In this document: positions 19,803 through 27,955 of the stretch, piece after piece
Layout: every line of letters begins with the position of its first letter
How positions within the stretch are numbered: the first letter of the stretch is position 1
Source of the DNA: Halocatena marina
GTDB taxonomy: Archaea; Halobacteriota; Halobacteria; Halobacteriales; Haloarculaceae
DNA: 64,000 bases
Assembly: GCF_023276375.1 (NCBI RefSeq)
Contig: NZ_JALLPK010000001.1
Span: 2,542,001-2,606,000 of the forward strand
Direction of reading: 5' to 3'
Program-made: the position numbers and the translations under genes
Notes under the pieces: model-generated
What the model was told of the DNA's origin: nothing
Seen by the model: the letters and a program-made list of their open reading frames with translations, nothing else
Databases searched by the model: none

Positions 19803-20495
19803 TCAGATCCGTGGAGAGATTTTCCACTTGTTCGCTATCTCGTATCCGGGGTGGTCCGGAACGACTTCGAAATCGAAACATTCCCACCCAAAGTCCTGAT
19901 TGACAGTCGTACCGGCGATGTGTACCCCAACGCGATACCATCCTGTGAGCTCGAATGGGTGTTTGACGACATCGTCCGGCGAATCGTATACGCGATCCCA
20001 CGCGACCGGTCCCGCACCGGGACGATCATCTTCGTATTCATCATTGGATCCGAAATATCTGACACCGACTTCACGGAGGTGAACGTCGTACTGTTCGATC
20101 TCGTCGTCGTGGTCGTCGTACCAATCATTAGCGTACACACCCCCGTGCCACCACGCCCAGCCATGGCTAGTTTTGGGTGCACTGGCGTGCCCACCGGCGG
20201 CACGTCCTGTCGCACCCCGTCCACCACCGGATCCGAATATGCCACCCTTCGCCTCTGCAACACCGACCGGAGCAAGGGCGTCTAGATCTGGCGGATCACG
20301 GAGTTTACCGGTACTATCGTATCGAGATTTGACCCATCCCTGATCTGCAAGATCAATGCGAATCGTATTCGTGGTCGCTTCAATCCGTTCGATGACGTTC
20401 GATCTTCGGGGAGGAGGGGAGTTATCAGACAAACAGCCAGCGAGGGCCGTCAGGGCTGTGAGACCAGTTGCAGTGATGAAACTGCGGCGATACAT
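19803..20495 (-). CDS. Lipoprotein of unknown function in the synthase/channel cluster
   Basis: From ATG 20495 the 230-residue product starts MYRRSFITATGLTALTALAGC, a Tat-like RR motif followed by the lipobox LAGC. The TATA-like TTTTATTTG about 26 bases upstream supports this start over ATG 20501 or 20540. After the signal there is a Pro/Ser linker, a Gly-rich region ('GGIFGSGGGRGATGRAAGGH') and a compact domain with 'HGWAWWHGGVYANDWYDDHDDE' and 'FELTGWYRVGVHIAG', probably beta-rich. I do not recognise the family. It is predicted to be lipid-anchored on the outer face of the membrane and is the first gene of the unit leading to the synthase (120-base gap). Confidence 0.7.
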   Translation of the reverse strand: MYRRSFITATGLTALTALAGCLSDNSPPPRRSNVIERIEATTNTIRIDLADQGWVKSRYDSTGKLRDPPDLDALAPVGVAEAKGGIFGSGGGRGATGRAAGGHASAPKTSHGWAWWHGGVYANDWYDDHDDEIEQYDVHLREVGVRYFGSNDEYEDDRPGAGPVAWDRVYDSPDDVVKHPFELTGWYRVGVHIAGTTVNQDFGWECFDFEVVPDHPGYEIANKWKISPRI

Positions 20496-20730
20496 ACCCA
20501 TTATCAACACGTTCGACAAATAAAACCGTATCGAACCCATCCGAATGATGACCTATCCACCGAACAATTGGAGCGGATGCCAACCGCCGAAAAGCAGCGT
20601 TCACGAAAACCTGTGACTGCTGTCGGAAAACGCCATCAAAGCGATTCCGCCGTTGTAGGAAAGAAATTTGAGTCAAGTACAAACATCAGTCGGACGCGAG
20701 AAAATTGAAAATTATTGATTTGTCGATGGA

Positions 20731-21291
20731 TTATACAAGTGTGTCTGGTCTGTTCCCGAGGTAATCAAACACCGCACCGAGACCGAAGCCGTAGACCCAG
20801 TGTGCAACGAGCGTGCACACGAGATAGACGTACAGTGCAGTGCCGGTATAGCCCTCGTAGAACGCGATGACGAAGCCCGTCCAGAGCACCGTACCGAACG
20901 GAATTCCACGCTGGCGAATTGTCTTCCCTGGCAGATACCCTTCGACCGATGCGAAAAGCAGCGGCCACGTCGTCATCCCACCGCCAAGAAAGATGACATA
21001 TCCTATGGGAACCCCTGGCGCGAACGCATCGAGATTGATGAGTTCTGCAAGCGTTTCGAAACTCGATGGATCGAATCCTCCAAGTGCGGTTCCAACGAAA
21101 AGGACGACGGTCATGAGCGCCGTCCCAACCAATCCACCGGCGGCACCCACGACACCGTCTCTGATGATCGCTGCAAGTTCCTCATCCGGGGTCCCGGTTT
21201 CAGTTAATGTTGTCTTTTCGACGTCCGCGACGGTCGTCGTTCCACCCTCCGACGTCGTCGTCTTTTCATTCTCATCTACGACCATATCCAT
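20731..21291 (-). CDS. Small multipass membrane protein (possibly DUF6789-like)
   Basis: From ATG 21291 (MDMVVDENEK) the product is 186 residues; ATG at 21306 is an alternative and the longer frame to 21444 is unlikely. A charged Thr-rich tail of about 50 residues precedes about four membrane segments: 'GVVGAAGGLVGTALMTVVLFVG', 'GVPIGYVIFLGGGMTTWPLLFASV', 'GTVLWTGFVIAF' and 'ALYVYLVCTLVAHWVYGFGLGAV'. The fold resembles haloarchaeal proteins I remember as DUF6789, not verified. It lies just upstream of, and co-oriented with, the lipoprotein/synthase genes (235-base gap). Confidence 0.65.
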   Translation of the reverse strand: MDMVVDENEKTTTSEGGTTTVADVEKTTLTETGTPDEELAAIIRDGVVGAAGGLVGTALMTVVLFVGTALGGFDPSSFETLAELINLDAFAPGVPIGYVIFLGGGMTTWPLLFASVEGYLPGKTIRQRGIPFGTVLWTGFVIAFYEGYTGTALYVYLVCTLVAHWVYGFGLGAVFDYLGNRPDTLV

Positions 21292-21525
21292 GGTAACAAC
21301 ACGCATAAAGAAAAAGATGAACATACGAATTCTTACACTTACTTCAGTGATGATACAAGCTGTCTCTGGCTTGTGGTTTGTCGTATCCCAACATTCAGAC
21401 ATGCATAGCAAACAGTGGATAAGCGTGATGAGCAGGGTAGCCAATGTATTTCATCAGATTAAATTTGTATTTTATTTTTGAAAACGGCCAGAAGTCTATT
21501 TACGTAGTGGTCCGAGGAGAGAGAT

Positions 21526-21861
21526 ATGAGCCAGTATGGCTGCCGGGGTCGGACCTGGCCGCCAATTACCCGCACGATTCCAGACCTTCGCGTTACCAAC
21601 TACGATCTGATGCAGCGCGATGTGACCATTGAGGTCACGGACGAAGCGCATGAGACGGTGTTCGTCGCGGAGCGGAGCATCACCCGCGGAGGAGATCTGA
21701 CGTGTCGGAGCGTCTTTCCGATGACCGGTACCTACCAGCTGACGATTTCGCTGCGGTACGGTGCAACGACAACGACGACCCACACAGTCACGCCAGATCG
21801 AAAAGGAATCTGCCTCGATATCCACCCCGACAGCATCGACACCTATAGCGTGTCGCAGTAG
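21526..21861 (+). CDS. Small predicted beta-sandwich protein
   Basis: The 111-residue product starts MSQYGCRGRTWPPITRTIPD. From residue 18 on, alternating beta-strand patterns ('DLRVTNYDLMQRDVTIEVTD', 'TYQLTISLRYGATTTTTHTV') suggest an Ig-like or cupredoxin-like sandwich without a signal peptide. A TATA-like CTATTTACG lies about 27 bases upstream and GAGGAG precedes the start. Family not recognised. Confidence 0.6.
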   Translation: MSQYGCRGRTWPPITRTIPDLRVTNYDLMQRDVTIEVTDEAHETVFVAERSITRGGDLTCRSVFPMTGTYQLTISLRYGATTTTTHTVTPDRKGICLDIHPDSIDTYSVSQ

Positions 21862-21989
21862 AAGCAAATCGGAGAGGTATCAAAAGCGGAGTTTACGGCG
21901 AGTCGACGTTCGGAAATTCTTGTGCGATAGTGCGCTATCGATATTTTGATTCCGGAGCGTTTAGGACGAGACGCGGCCCAACAGTGCGT

Positions 21990-22823
21990 ATGTCACAGAG
22001 CGATTGGGGCGATTGGTTACTCCGAGAAATCGAGTCGACGACACCCGAGGATCTGACGGTCTGGTATCTTGGTTGCAATGGGTTTGTCGTGAAAGCAAGC
22101 GACGACACGACGGTTTTCATCGATCCGTATCTCGGAACGGGAGATCCACCTCGGACAGTACGGATGATACCTGTCCCATTCGATCCGACAGCGGTTCGTG
22201 CTGCCGATGCCGTCCTTGCGACGCACGAACACACAGATCACGTTCACGGACCGAGTCAGGGCCCATTGTTGTCGGCAACTGGGGCAAATTTTTACGCGCC
22301 CGGTGACAGCCTCGCAGTTGTCGAGAACGAAAGCTGGCAGGAGAAATACCAACTTGAAGGCGACTTCGTCGAAGTGAATGAAGGGGACACGATCGAAATT
22401 GGCGGACTTACTGTTCACGTCGAGCCAGCGAACGATCCTGATGCAACGCATCCGGTGTCGTACGTCATCGAATACGATGGATGGACGTTCTTCCACGGGG
22501 GGGATGCCAGACCGGGAACAGCATTCGAGAAGGTGGGTGCAGCCTACGACATCGATCTTGGTGCCCTCGCGTTCGGAAGCGTCGGAATGATCCCGGATAA
22601 AGAGACTGGTGAGCCCACGCGAACTAAGTGGTACAGCGATGAGAACGAAATCATCAACGCGGCAAATCAGTTACACCTCAACCGACTTATTCCTACACAT
22701 TGGGACATGTGGCGGGGATTGACAGCAGACCCCACGACCCTCGAATATCATAACAGTACAGTACCGTATCCACACAATCTCGAAATTGCTGTAATTGGTG
22801 ATTCGATTCGTGTTAGTGGTTAG
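21990..22823 (+). CDS. UlaG-like metallo-beta-lactamase fold hydrolase
   Basis: From ATG 21990 (MSQSDWGDWLLREIES) the product is 277 residues; the in-frame extension to 21930 is not family-like, and TTTAGG about 29 bases upstream fits a leaderless start. The metal motif is H79-x-H81-x-D83-H84 ('ATHEHTDHVHGP'), followed by 'FHGGDARPG' and 'RLIPTHWDMWRG'. Overall it resembles L-ascorbate-6-phosphate lactonase (UlaG), a manganese-dependent lactone hydrolase. Haloarchaea lack an evident ascorbate PTS here, so another lactone or phosphoester is likely (inference). Confidence 0.85.
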   Translation: MSQSDWGDWLLREIESTTPEDLTVWYLGCNGFVVKASDDTTVFIDPYLGTGDPPRTVRMIPVPFDPTAVRAADAVLATHEHTDHVHGPSQGPLLSATGANFYAPGDSLAVVENESWQEKYQLEGDFVEVNEGDTIEIGGLTVHVEPANDPDATHPVSYVIEYDGWTFFHGGDARPGTAFEKVGAAYDIDLGALAFGSVGMIPDKETGEPTRTKWYSDENEIINAANQLHLNRLIPTHWDMWRGLTADPTTLEYHNSTVPYPHNLEIAVIGDSIRVSG

Positions 22824-22900
22824 TGAGGATAGGCGGCAAAATTCGCGCTAATTGAAACGGACTAGATTTATGCGCAGGGAGACGTAGCATTAGAGCAACG

Positions 22901-24076
22901 ATGCGTACGGCAGAGTCAGAGGCTGTTATCGCCGAGTCAGGCGGCGTTACAGTAGAAAAACGATTTGAGCCCGATGAATTCCCGGTGCCGGCGATCGCGT
23001 TCACCATCAGTTCGAAACGCGATGATCCGATCACGCTCCGGATGAAAGATACGCTGCCCGAGGAGGTGGATCCCGCTCATATCGGCTTTCACCCCGAGCA
23101 CGGTGGCGAATACTGGTCCGTTGAAGACCACAGTGTGGTCTTCAAGCGACCATTCGATCCAAACGAGGAGTACGTTACCGTCTACGGACTTCGACATATC
23201 TACGTAGACACCGCAAACCAGTTCCTCGTCGAACCAGAGGTTGAAATCCTCGATCCGACGTCGGATATCCTCGGAGACAACACGGGCCAGCACGTCCGTG
23301 AAGTGATCGCCGGTGAGAGCGATGATGTCCACGGACTGGACGCGGGCGTCGGAGCAAACGCTGGAATGGGCGCTGGTGGAAGAGCACAGCCCCAACCCCA
23401 GAACCAGAACCAGACTCAGACGCAACCATCTAATCCAGCCATCGAAAGCGTCGCAGAAGCGTTGGCGGATGAGATTAGGGCTGGTGAAGTCAATGATCAG
23501 ACGCTCGAAACACTGCGCGAGCACCTCAAGATCGAAACGAGACCCCCGCCGTCGAGAGATCAGCGAGGAGGTGGGTCGCAGGGTGATAGCAGCATGGACG
23601 CCCGCATTCGCCGACTCCAAGCCGATGTGAGTGATCTGCGCGCGTATACGGATGCACTACAAGGATTCCTCGATGAGAACGGTGAGGCACAACAGATACT
23701 TTCCGAATTCAGAGAAGAGCTAGATAACCTCAGTCCTCGAGTGAACTCTCTCGAAACGCAGACCAACGAACTGTCCGCCGACCTTTCGAACAGAGTCGAC
23801 GAATTTTCGGCAGACATCGGGTCGCTTTCGACGGATGTCGATACGCTTACAAGCGATATCGATTCGCTCACTGGGTACGCAGATACGCTGTCTGAGGACA
23901 TAGAGGCGCTCGAATCGGACATCGAGTCGGTGTCCTCAGATGTCTCCAGACTGCAATCGCGCGTCAGGAGACTCGACAACAACACGGCAACACAGGACGA
24001 CGTCGAAAGCATTCGTGCAGAACTCGATAGCCTTGCAAGTTTCCGCCAGCGGATGCAGTCCGTCTTCGACGGATAG
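22901..24076 (+). CDS. Two-domain protein with long C-terminal coiled coil
   Basis: The 391-residue protein has an N-terminal globular domain (about 1-145) with 'VTVEKRFEPDEFPVPAIAFT', 'GFHPEHGGEYWSVEDHSVVF' and 'VTVYGLRH', a Gly/Gln-rich low-complexity linker ('QPQPQNQNQTQTQ', about 165-180), a short helical region, and a 150-residue coiled coil (about 240-385) with hepta/undecad repeats of the type 'xLSxDVDxLTSDIDSLTxY'. No signal peptide or membrane segment is seen. TTTATG at 22867-22872 is a good TATA box. I recognise the architecture as haloarchaeal but not its function; a scaffold or envelope-associated structural role is possible. Confidence 0.7.
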   Translation: MRTAESEAVIAESGGVTVEKRFEPDEFPVPAIAFTISSKRDDPITLRMKDTLPEEVDPAHIGFHPEHGGEYWSVEDHSVVFKRPFDPNEEYVTVYGLRHIYVDTANQFLVEPEVEILDPTSDILGDNTGQHVREVIAGESDDVHGLDAGVGANAGMGAGGRAQPQPQNQNQTQTQPSNPAIESVAEALADEIRAGEVNDQTLETLREHLKIETRPPPSRDQRGGGSQGDSSMDARIRRLQADVSDLRAYTDALQGFLDENGEAQQILSEFREELDNLSPRVNSLETQTNELSADLSNRVDEFSADIGSLSTDVDTLTSDIDSLTGYADTLSEDIEALESDIESVSSDVSRLQSRVRRLDNNTATQDDVESIRAELDSLASFRQRMQSVFDG

Positions 24077-24722
24077 CCGTGCGACTAATGAGCATGCGGG
24101 AACTCGCTCCCCATTCGAGCAGCCGTATTAACAGTTCCAACTCTAGGGACTATTTCGGTCCAAGCCAAAGCTTCACTTCTGCCGGGAAGTACGCAACCGA
24201 CACATAAAATATTAATTCCAATAATACATTTACTATTATCAGGGAGTTCCCTATCGATGTGGGAATGAGGTAGTATCAGTAGGAACAGACAGTGTATTTC
24301 CCTCGTTATCAGCTCGTGTCAGTAGTAGCTATGCAGTACGGACACAAAGAATCGTCTCTCTGCTCCCGTAGAAGATTCCTCGTCGCCGATAGCACGAGGA
24401 AGGAAAGGGCAATCGATAGTGCTGCAGTAGTTTCTTTTCGACGACTCACTAACAATTCCACATGATTGTCGGAGCAGTCAATCGTTATTCTGCTGTCGGA
24501 ACGATCGAGTCCGGCCACGAGACTCGTGATGATTGCCGTAGACAGCATCGAGAATCTGTTGTCTCGCAGCGTGACACAGTGATACGAGAGGATTTTTCTG
24601 GAAAAGAGCTGTGGAAGTGGCGATATGGTCGTGCGCGCGCGATAGAAATTGGGTGTGACTGGTATGCACTACCGAGACAGGTGAGAGGAGTTATATCATC
24701 TCTACAGCAAGGTGGACAGTAG
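24077..24722. other. Gene-poor interval, no supported gene
   Basis: These 646 bases are AT-rich in the middle. ORFs of 79-86 codons exist on both strands (for example 24309-24548 minus), but they have unnatural composition, overlap each other and show no motif except one CPYC. TTATAT at 24691-24696 is the TATA-like box of the next gene. This could be decayed sequence. Confidence 0.5.
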
Positions 24723-25943
24723 ATGCCCACCATCGATCAGCGCTCTCGGCGACGGTTTCTCGCTACATTTGGGACCTGTGTGGGTGGCGCGCTTGCTGGG
24801 TGCGTGGGGTCGTCCAACCCATCATCCAATAATTCGAGCGCGTCATCGAACGTACAGTCGGACTGGCCGACGGTTGGTCACGATCAGGCAAACTCGAGAT
24901 ACTCGCCAACGGGAACCGCACCGATAGAGAAGCCGACGATTACGTGGCGGCTCCCGATCGAAACACCGGTTCGCCAGCCCGTCTTTGCGAACGACAGGGT
25001 GTACATGGCCGATCGGACTGTCCTTCGCGTCCACGACGTAGCAACAGGCGATGAGTTGTGGACGTATTCCAGCGCTACCAGTGATGCACAGATGATCACA
25101 GCACCAACAGTGCGTGATGGTGTCGTTTATTTGGGGATTACAAACGGCCCACAGAGTATCGTCGCGCTCGATGCGGAAACGGGTGAGCAGCTGTGGACGT
25201 TCGGCGGGAAAGAAATCGGCGGCGTTTCTGGGACACCGACGCTCGATACGAGCGGAAACAGGCTCTATCTCGGAACGAAAGCGGCACAGATCTTCGCATT
25301 GGATGCAAAAACCGGCGAGTCACACTGGCAACAGGATGTGTTCGGCCCCGTCACGAACACGCTCGCGGTCCGCTCGCCGTTCATCATTGCCACGACCCGG
25401 TCCGGGGAAGTGTACAGCTTTGGGGAAGACGGCAAAGGACTGTGGCGGACGAAGCTCCCCGAAGGCTGTGATTCCCCGCCAGCTCTCTCCAACCGATGGG
25501 TCTTTGTCGGCTGTAACAACGAGTATGTCTACGGGCTCCATCCAGTTTCCGGCCGGATTAAGTGGGAGACCTACGTCGATCGGCTGTATCAGGGCGGATT
25601 CGTCGCAACGACGTCGACGGTCTACGTAACGTCGAGTCGTGGTGTCGTCGCGCTCGGCGGACGAAAGGGATCGACGCAGTGGTCGACCAAATTGGGAGAT
25701 TTCGTCTCGTGCGCTCCGACAATCATCGACGAAACGCTCTACGTCGGTGGACCACGCATTTTCGCGCTTGCATCGTCAGGGGGAGTAGGAATTTCCAGCG
25801 TTCGGTTCGGTACAAAACGCTGGACGGCCGATGTCGGACGACATGTCGGTCCGGGGATGGCGGTAGGCAATGGACGGATCTTCGCACCCGTACAAGCCGA
25901 CGATGGCACATTCGAACTGATCGCGCTCAAACAGTATAACTAA
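24723..25943 (+). CDS. PQQ-like beta-propeller lipoprotein
   Basis: The 406-residue protein starts with a Tat signal (RSRRRFLATFG) and lipobox LAGC at about residues 23-26, then a Ser/Asn linker. Residues 45-406 hold about seven blades with the PQQ/BamB signature, for example 'VYLGITNGPQSIVALDAETGEQLWTF' and 'LYLGTKAAQIFALDAKTGESHW'. It should be a lipid-anchored extracellular propeller; no dehydrogenase catalytic residues are evident, so a scaffold or binding role is more likely than a quinoprotein enzyme. Confidence 0.88.
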   Translation: MPTIDQRSRRRFLATFGTCVGGALAGCVGSSNPSSNNSSASSNVQSDWPTVGHDQANSRYSPTGTAPIEKPTITWRLPIETPVRQPVFANDRVYMADRTVLRVHDVATGDELWTYSSATSDAQMITAPTVRDGVVYLGITNGPQSIVALDAETGEQLWTFGGKEIGGVSGTPTLDTSGNRLYLGTKAAQIFALDAKTGESHWQQDVFGPVTNTLAVRSPFIIATTRSGEVYSFGEDGKGLWRTKLPEGCDSPPALSNRWVFVGCNNEYVYGLHPVSGRIKWETYVDRLYQGGFVATTSTVYVTSSRGVVALGGRKGSTQWSTKLGDFVSCAPTIIDETLYVGGPRIFALASSGGVGISSVRFGTKRWTADVGRHVGPGMAVGNGRIFAPVQADDGTFELIALKQYN

Positions 25944-26050
25944 ACCGAGCCATTGTACACCGAGTGTCGGTCATGCGGACAAACAGCAATGGGCGCGACC
26001 AAAACAGCAACAGCATCGAGGAACGTATTTTCACAGCGCAACGATCGAAC

Positions 26051-27646
26051 TCAGTCGTCGTCGGTGGCCGCGGAATCAGAATTAGAGTCGCGGGTGATAA
26101 GCGTGCGATGTTCGCTGTCGTATGCATCGATGTCGCGTCCATGCTCGCTGATGATGGCGTAGCTTCCGTAGAGGATGACGAGCAAGAACAGCGAGAATGG
26201 AAGCGCCATTGTGACCGAGAGCGACTCGATGGCGCTGAACTCCTCCAGTTCGAGCGATACCATCCCGAAGAACGCGAGCAACGCGCCCCACCACGCACGG
26301 TTTCTGGGATTGGGATTCTCGTTCCCAAGCGTAATCGCCGAGATCATGAAGACAGCCGAATCGAGTGACGTGACGATGTACCCTGCAATGACGAAGACGA
26401 ATAGCACTGCGAGCACCGTTCCGAGCGGTGTGATCTGGAGCGCTTTTGCGATGGCGGCTGGCTTTCCGGCTGCTGCCATCGCCTCACTAACAGGCCCCTG
26501 ATAGCCGGGGGCAAGCACCCAACCACCGATGAGCGAGTGCTGAATCCACGTGAGAAACGTCGGAGCCACGACGAGGACGGCGAACATCTCTCGGAGCGTA
26601 CGTCCCTTCGAAACGCGAGCAACGAAGCTACCAACGAAGATGCTCCACGCAGCCCACCACGCCCACCAGAAACCGGTCCAGTTGGCCGCCCAGTTGCTTT
26701 CAGATCCTGGTGTGGTGTACAGCGACAGTCGAAGCATCTCACTGAGCCAGACGCCTGTCGCGTCCAAGCCAAGCTCAAACATGTAGAGCGTCGGTCCGAC
26801 CACGACGAGCAGCGCCATCGAAGCGACGATGAACACCATCGTCGCACGGGCAGCGTTACGGATTCCCTGTCTGAGTCCGAGCCAGACGTCACCGAGAAAG
26901 ACGACACCGATGAGCGCAAAGACAGCGTAGGTGAGGAGTGTCGCCTCTAGATGGAAAACACGACTAAGGATGGCGGCCATCGTCTGTGCGCTGAAGCCAA
27001 GCGTTGTCGAGATCCCCCCGACGGTCGCGACGAGGGCCGCTAGATCGACCAGCCAATAGAGACCGGGGATGCGATCTTCGTCAACGATACCCGTGAGCAT
27101 CGAGCTGATTTTGTACTCGTCGACACCGTGAGTGTAGACGATGATCCCGAACGCCATCGCAACCGGGAGATACCACATTGCGAGACCGGGAAAGACCTCA
27201 TGAATGAACATGAACGCCAGCGCCAATGACTCCACGGACGCACCGGGGACGGGCGAGGGCTTCGGTGGCGGCGACTGGACGATCGAGATGGGTTCGGCGA
27301 CACCCCAAATGAGGATGGAAGCACCGAAACCGACAGTGAACACCATCGAAAGCCACGAGAACAGCCCGAACTCGGGTTCAGCATTCGGGCCACCGATTCG
27401 AAGACGCCCGTACCGAGAGAAGATAAAGACGAAGACGATAATGAGAAGGACGAATCCGAGGAGGATGAACCACCAACCGAAATAGGTGAGAACCCACGCC
27501 TTCGCACCGGTGAGAGTGGCGCTCAGTAGCGATGGAGAGAAAACTCCGATGACACCCAACGCGAGGATTGCTGCCATCGTTACAAAGAACAGGATTTTCT
27601 CCGACCAAGAGGTCTCTTCAAGACCCAAGAAGAACCACGTTCGCAT
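26051..27646 (-). CDS. BCCT-family transporter (betaine/choline/carnitine type)
   Basis: The 531-residue protein has 12 predicted membrane segments and the BCCT signatures: 'FGASILIWGVAEPISIVQSPPP' (TM4 region) and 'FWWAWWAAWSIFVGSFVARVSKGRT' (TM8 with the Trp-rich substrate box). Members take up glycine betaine, choline or carnitine with Na+ or H+; in haloarchaea this is usually osmolyte import. The C-terminal tail is acidic and could sense osmotic stress. The Trp-box is complete, so it should be functional; exact substrate is not decidable. Confidence 0.9.
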   Translation of the reverse strand: MRTWFFLGLEETSWSEKILFFVTMAAILALGVIGVFSPSLLSATLTGAKAWVLTYFGWWFILLGFVLLIIVFVFIFSRYGRLRIGGPNAEPEFGLFSWLSMVFTVGFGASILIWGVAEPISIVQSPPPKPSPVPGASVESLALAFMFIHEVFPGLAMWYLPVAMAFGIIVYTHGVDEYKISSMLTGIVDEDRIPGLYWLVDLAALVATVGGISTTLGFSAQTMAAILSRVFHLEATLLTYAVFALIGVVFLGDVWLGLRQGIRNAARATMVFIVASMALLVVVGPTLYMFELGLDATGVWLSEMLRLSLYTTPGSESNWAANWTGFWWAWWAAWSIFVGSFVARVSKGRTLREMFAVLVVAPTFLTWIQHSLIGGWVLAPGYQGPVSEAMAAAGKPAAIAKALQITPLGTVLAVLFVFVIAGYIVTSLDSAVFMISAITLGNENPNPRNRAWWGALLAFFGMVSLELEEFSAIESLSVTMALPFSLFLLVILYGSYAIISEHGRDIDAYDSEHRTLITRDSNSDSAATDDD

Positions 27647-27955
27647 CAGTAATCACCTTGAATGAGAGTAACTAGTGGTGTGGTTGGCCGAACGATCACG
27701 ATCGATGGAGCGGTCGTCACTGCCACTATCAGTATTCCACGTCACGCGTGTACCCGCCATCCAATCGATGAACACTGAAAAACCCGTTGTCACAGTGACG
27801 AATGGGGAGTCTTTCACACCCAAACATCGCCATATTGATGCTATCGCTCTTTCGTAGAGAGCGCATATCAGGACACGATACACTGAAAATCAACAGATGA
27901 CTGACACCGCCGCGTAGCCCGCAGTTTATATATTCGGACGCGGGAACCACGTGTA
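27647..27955. other. Intergenic region between BCCT and helicase genes
   Basis: These 309 bases hold the upstream regions of two divergent genes. TTTATATA at 27925-27932 is the helicase TATA-like box. A 60-codon ORF at 27675 has no recognisable features. No RNA gene is seen. Confidence 0.5.
27925..27932 (+). promoter_or_regulatory. TATA-like box of the XPD/DinG-like helicase
   Basis: TTTATATA is centred 28 bases before GTG 27956. This identifies the GTG as a leaderless start. Confidence 0.6.

Noticed and set aside
23385..23430. Repeat resembling a CRISPR-like or satellite array
   Set aside because: It is the in-frame QPQPQNQNQTQT linker codons of the coiled-coil gene.
24170..24260. Short inverted repeats such as ACTTC…GAAGT and GGGAGTTCCC
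   Set aside because: Too short and isolated to call operators or a MITE.
24309..24548. 79-codon minus ORF with CPYC
   Set aside because: Composition is unnatural, one Cys pair only, no promoter, and overlapping ORFs on the other strand.
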